Source of the DNA: G965202915 sp965202915
GTDB taxonomy: Bacteria > Pseudomonadota > Gammaproteobacteria > Eutrophobiales > Eutrophobiaceae
Length of the DNA: 64,000 nt
Direction: 5' to 3'
Assembly (NCBI GenBank): GCA_965202915.1
Contig: OZ241847.1
Span: 806,001 to 870,000 of the forward strand
The notes beneath the pieces are model-generated. The model saw only the letters and a program-made list of their open reading frames with translations. It made no database searches and was not told the origin of the DNA. The position numbers and the translations under genes are program-made. Positions within the stretch are counted from its first letter, which is position 1; every line of letters starts with the position of its first letter. Below, piece by piece: positions 60,711-64,000 of the stretch.

Positions 60711-61760
60711 ATGAAGCAAAATAATCGAGGAGCTTTGAATTACCGTGACGCCGGGGTCGATATCGATGCCGGCAAGGCGCTGGTATCACGAATACAGTCA
60801 TTGTCCGCGGCGACCAAACGTCCCGGGGTGATGAGTGATCTGGGCGGTTTTGGCGCGCTGTTTGATCTTGCCCCGTTGCACTATAAACAACCGGTTCTGG
60901 TCGCCGGCAGCGATGGTGTGGGCACAAAAATCAAGCTGGCCATTGATAGCCATAGACATGATTCAATCGGTATCGATCTGGTAGCCATGTGCGTCAATGA
61001 TATCATCGTCCAAGGCGCGGAACCACTGTTTTTTCTGGATTATTTTGCCAGTTCCAAACTCGATATCACGGTTGCCGAAACGGTCATTCAGGGGATCAGT
61101 GAGGCCTGCAGGCTGTCCGCATGCAGTCTGATCGGCGGTGAAACCGCGGAAATGCCGGGTTTGTATGCCGAGGGTGATTATGATCTGGCCGGTTTTTGCG
61201 TCGGGGTGGTCGAAAAAAACGCTATTATTGATGGTGGCAAGGTTGCCGGCGGTGACAGTTTGATCGCACTGGCCTCCAGCGGTTGTCATGCAAACGGCTA
61301 TGCATTGATCAGAACCATACTGGCCGATTCGGCGACGCCTTATGATTTTCAACTGGAGCACAAACCCATTCTCGATCATCTGCTGGAACCAACCAGGATT
61401 TATGCGCCAACCATCTTGAATTTGCTGAAACGGGCCGAGCTGAAATCCATTGCGCATATCACCGGCGGCGGCTTAATCGAAAATATTCCGCGAACCCTGC
61501 CCAAATCAAAGGCGGCACAAATAGATACCGGCAGCTGGGATATGCCGATGATATTTAAATGGCTGAGCAATACCGGCAAGATAAACTCAGATGAAATGTA
61601 CAGGACTTTCAACTGCGGCATCGGCATGGTGCTGTGCGTTGCCAGGCGGGATGAAAAACATATTTTATCGCTGCTCGATGAGATGGGTGAAATTGCCTGG
61701 AGGGTGGGTGAAATTATTGAGCGTGCGGACACGCAGGCGCAAATCGTATTTGCCGGTTAA
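60711..61760 (+). CDS. purM: Phosphoribosylformylglycinamidine cyclo-ligase
   Basis: 349 residues from the ATG at 60711; the frame opens at 60630 but the longer start has no homology. NYRDAGVDIDAGKALVSRI at the N-terminus, VAGSDGVGTKIKLAID, GGETAEMPGLYAEGDYDLAG, and HITGGGLIENIPRTLP. Makes AIR in purine synthesis. It is convergent with trmJ with a 4-bp overlap. Confidence 0.96.
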   Translation: MKQNNRGALNYRDAGVDIDAGKALVSRIQSLSAATKRPGVMSDLGGFGALFDLAPLHYKQPVLVAGSDGVGTKIKLAIDSHRHDSIGIDLVAMCVNDIIVQGAEPLFFLDYFASSKLDITVAETVIQGISEACRLSACSLIGGETAEMPGLYAEGDYDLAGFCVGVVEKNAIIDGGKVAGGDSLIALASSGCHANGYALIRTILADSATPYDFQLEHKPILDHLLEPTRIYAPTILNLLKRAELKSIAHITGGGLIENIPRTLPKSKAAQIDTGSWDMPMIFKWLSNTGKINSDEMYRTFNCGIGMVLCVARRDEKHILSLLDEMGEIAWRVGEIIERADTQAQIVFAG

Positions 61761-62497
61761 GGCGGATCAGGACGAGCCGATTGCGCCGCGGATAACAACC
61801 CACGCATTATGCTCAATTCATTTTCATCGAGCCGGGCGCGGTTAAACAAGCGCTTCATTCTGCGCATCAGCTTGCGCGGTTTATGCGGGTCGAGATAACC
61901 GATATCGATCATGCATTCCCGTAAATGCCGATAAAACTGCGCCATTTGTTCCTGGGTGGCCAGGGGCACTGTATTCAGTTGCTCAGTTTGGATACCGCCG
62001 ATCTGCGCCGCGGTCATCAATTCATAACAAATAATTTGTACGGCCGCGGCAATATTGAGGGATGAATATTGTTCATGGGTCGGAATTTGTATCATGCTGC
62101 CACAGGTCTCCAATTCATCATTAGTCAAACCTGAGCTCTCCGTACCAAACAGGATGGCAACCTTATCCAGGGTCGTCCGCTTGAACAATTGTTCGGCACA
62201 AACCCGCGGAGAAACGGCGGGCCAGGGAATATTTCTGCTTCTGGCACTGGTGCCGATCACGATTTGACAATCTCCAACGGCCTGCCGGAGTGAATCGCAT
62301 ATTACCGCATTGGCCAGGATATCATCCGCACCGGCCGCCCGGGCGGTCGCCTCCGCACTCGGATAGATTGCCGGGCTGACCAGATACAGGCTCAACAGGC
62401 GCATGGTTTTCATCGCCCTGGCCGCGGCCCCTATATTGCCGGGATGGGTCGTGCCTATTAACACTATGCGGATATGGCTAAGCGGATCCTTATTCAT
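61757..62497 (-). CDS. trmJ: tRNA (cytidine/uridine-2'-O-)-methyltransferase TrmJ
   Basis: 246 residues, SPOUT family. IVLIGTTHPGNIGAAARAMK at the N-terminus, LFGTESSGLTNDEL (SAM knot) and IPTHEQYSSLNIAAAVQIIC. Methylates position 32 in tRNAs. The helical C-terminal extension (KLMRRMKRLFNRARLDENE) is the TrmJ-specific part. It is divergent from suhB with 66 bp between. Confidence 0.94.
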   Translation of the reverse strand: MNKDPLSHIRIVLIGTTHPGNIGAAARAMKTMRLLSLYLVSPAIYPSAEATARAAGADDILANAVICDSLRQAVGDCQIVIGTSARSRNIPWPAVSPRVCAEQLFKRTTLDKVAILFGTESSGLTNDELETCGSMIQIPTHEQYSSLNIAAAVQIICYELMTAAQIGGIQTEQLNTVPLATQEQMAQFYRHLRECMIDIGYLDPHKPRKLMRRMKRLFNRARLDENELSIMRGLLSAAQSARPDPP

Positions 62498-62563
62498 CTT
62501 CTTGCTTCACTATATGGTACCACACAGGTACAATGGTACGCTCCCCTTCATAAGAAAACAGCT

Positions 62564-63337
62564 ATGCATCCCATGTTAAATATCGCTATTCGCGCCGCCC
62601 GGGCGGCGGGTGATATTATTGTACGGCAAATGGATTTGGTGCGGGACCTTGCCGTGCATGTAAAGGGTAAAAATGATTTTGTCACCGAGATCGATAAAAA
62701 CGCCGAAATAACCATTATTCAGACGATAAAAAAATTCTACCCGGATCATGCCTTTATTGGTGAGGAAACCGGTGAAACTGGTTCAAATGAACATCAATGG
62801 ATCATTGACCCGCTTGATGGAACCACTAATTATCTGCATGGTTTTCCCCAATTTGCCGTGTCGATCGCGTTACGCCACAAAAACCAACTACAAGCCGGCG
62901 TGATCTACGACCCCTTGCGTCAAGAAATGTTTACCGCAAGCCGGGGCCATGGCGCACAATTAAATAACAAACGCATCCGGGTCAGTCAACGGCAGGCATT
63001 GGATGGAGCCTTGCTGGGCACGGGTTATCCGTGCAGACAAGAGGAATTGCTGGATAAATATATCGATTCATTTAGAATATTCTGTCCGCTGACCGCCGGG
63101 ATCAGACGTGCCGGCGCGGCTTCACTGGATATGGCCTATCTTGCCTGTGGACGCTTGGATGGGTTCTGGGAATATGGACTGCATATCTGGGATATTGCCG
63201 CCGGCGTATTGCTGATCAGAGAATCGGGGGGACTGGTAAGCGGAACCGATGGCAAAGATGATTATATGGATACCGGCAATATTGTCGCCGCAAATTCAAA
63301 ACTGCTTAAAATAATGCTAAATAAACTAAATCAATAA
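62564..63337 (+). CDS. suhB: Inositol-1-monophosphatase family protein SuhB
   Basis: 257 residues from the ATG at 62564; the frame opens at 62474 but family members begin MHPMLNIAIRAAR, as here. Metal-binding GEETGETG, WIIDPLDGTTNYLHGFP and the C-terminal WDIAAGVLLIRESGG are all intact. SuhB also binds the rRNA transcription complex in E. coli. It ends in TAATG, overlapping the next ATG by one base. Confidence 0.94.
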   Translation: MHPMLNIAIRAARAAGDIIVRQMDLVRDLAVHVKGKNDFVTEIDKNAEITIIQTIKKFYPDHAFIGEETGETGSNEHQWIIDPLDGTTNYLHGFPQFAVSIALRHKNQLQAGVIYDPLRQEMFTASRGHGAQLNNKRIRVSQRQALDGALLGTGYPCRQEELLDKYIDSFRIFCPLTAGIRRAGAASLDMAYLACGRLDGFWEYGLHIWDIAAGVLLIRESGGLVSGTDGKDDYMDTGNIVAANSKLLKIMLNKLNQ

Positions 63338-64000
63338 TGAAAAAACGAATCCTCGTCACCGGCGGCGCCGGCTTCCTGGGTACACATCTGTGCCGGCGTT
63401 TGCTCCATAAGGGTAATGAAGTACTGTGCCTCGATAATTTTTATACCGGTTCAAAGAATAATATTCTTGATTTAGTGACCGACCCTTACTTTGAAATCAT
63501 ACGGCACGACATCTGCTTTCCAATCTATATCGAAGTCGATCAGATCTATAACCTGGCCTGCCCGGCCAGCCCATATCATTACCAACATGATCCGATCCAG
63601 ACCACCAAAACCAGCGTATCCGGTGCAATCAACGTGCTGGGTTTGGCAAAAAGGCTGAATATCCCGGTGCTGCAGGCGTCAACCAGCGAGATTTATGGCG
63701 ATCCGTTGGTGCATCCACAAACTGAAGATTATTGGGGCAACGTCAATCCTATTGGCATTCGCTCCTGTTATGATGAGGGCAAGCGCTGCGCCGAAGCCTT
63801 GTTTTTTGATTACCATCGTCAGCATGGCCTGGATATCAGGGTCGCAAGAATATTCAACACCTACGGCCCCGGGATGAATATTAACGACGGTCGGGTCGTC
63901 AGCAACTTTATCGTCCAGTCCCTGAACGATCAGCCGGTCACGCTATACGGCGATGGCAGTCAAACCAGGTCATTATGTTACGTCGATGACTTGATTGAAG
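63337..64000 (+). CDS. UDP-glucuronate decarboxylase-like SDR epimerase, 3' partial
   Basis: The first 221 residues of an extended SDR protein that runs off the window. NAD motif VTGGAGFLGTHLCRRLL, then YNLACPASPYHYQHDPIQT, active-site TSEIYGDP and YDEGKRCAEAL (the Tyr-Lys pair), and ARIFNTYGPGM. The YDEGKR block is typical of UDP-xylose synthases (UDP-glucuronate decarboxylases). Its start overlaps the suhB stop (TAATG). Possibly the start of a cell-surface sugar cluster. Confidence 0.88.
   Translation, partial: MKKRILVTGGAGFLGTHLCRRLLHKGNEVLCLDNFYTGSKNNILDLVTDPYFEIIRHDICFPIYIEVDQIYNLACPASPYHYQHDPIQTTKTSVSGAINVLGLAKRLNIPVLQASTSEIYGDPLVHPQTEDYWGNVNPIGIRSCYDEGKRCAEALFFDYHRQHGLDIRVARIFNTYGPGMNINDGRVVSNFIVQSLNDQPVTLYGDGSQTRSLCYVDDLIE

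Overview
The window looks like a chromosome segment of a gammaproteobacterium. The housekeeping genes support this: ppsA with its regulator ppsR, hda next to an AI-2E permease and a DUF2066 gene upstream of purM, trmJ, suhB, and a YceF-type Maf protein. I cannot name the species. No rRNA, CRISPR array or transposase gene was found. One tRNA-Arg (anticodon TCG) is present.

Layout, left to right. (1) 1-2.8 kb: the end of an Hvf-type copper-RiPP locus (HvfC-like protein and HvfX/DoxX-like membrane protein) with an FMN-dependent glutamate-synthase-domain protein between them. (2) 2.8-5.3 kb: a CPA1 Na+/H+ antiporter convergent with argG. (3) 5.4-17.7 kb: a minus-strand defence island built on a type III restriction-modification operon. 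Mod (12.8-15.0 kb) and Res (5.4-8.1 kb) are separated by a DUF4393 protein, a chimeric nucleotidyltransferase/DUF559/Mod-tail protein, a DUF3696 ATPase, a PIN nuclease and an MntA-HepT toxin-antitoxin pair. All are tightly packed or overlapping. A Fic protein and an AAA_14/DUF4143 ATPase lie upstream. The 3' end of mod is duplicated, with a stretch of about 190 bp identical, and the second copy carries a DUF559 endonuclease insertion. A third mod fragment lies between the Fic and AAA_14 genes. (4) 18.3-21.5 kb: ppsA-ppsR.

(5) 21.5-47 kb: a large aromatic-catabolism region. A multicomponent phenol hydroxylase (dmpKLMNOP-like), a ferredoxin and catechol 2,3-dioxygenase lie under an XylR/DmpR-type sigma54 activator. 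A plus-strand set (2-aminomuconate deaminase and both subunits of 2-aminophenol 1,6-dioxygenase) adds a second ring-cleavage route. A shared lower meta pathway (semialdehyde dehydrogenase, hydrolase, decarboxylase, hydratase, aldolase, acylating aldehyde dehydrogenase) is divergent from a GntR/FCD regulator. A DUF1302/DUF1329/YCF48-like/RND cluster probably handles hydrophobic substrates at the envelope. (6) 47-49 kb: an unassigned permease, a GFA-family protein and tRNA-Arg. (7) 49.2-51 kb: a NERD-helicase. (8) 51.4-56 kb: prpC-prpD with a CMD-family protein, a DsbA-like isomerase and a GST. PrpC and PrpD could take propionyl-CoA made from methylated aromatics. (9) 56-64 kb: housekeeping genes ending in a partial UDP-glucuronate decarboxylase-like gene.

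Two regulatory signals tie the catabolic region together. A sigma54 -24/-12 element, an IHF consensus and a perfect 10-bp inverted repeat lie at the expected distances upstream of dmpK. A shared ATATC(G/T)ATATT motif, repeated at 18-19 bp spacing, occurs in three promoter regions: the lower pathway/GntR, the porin/aminophenol divergent region, and prpC. All calls come from reading the sequence and from family knowledge; no database search was run.
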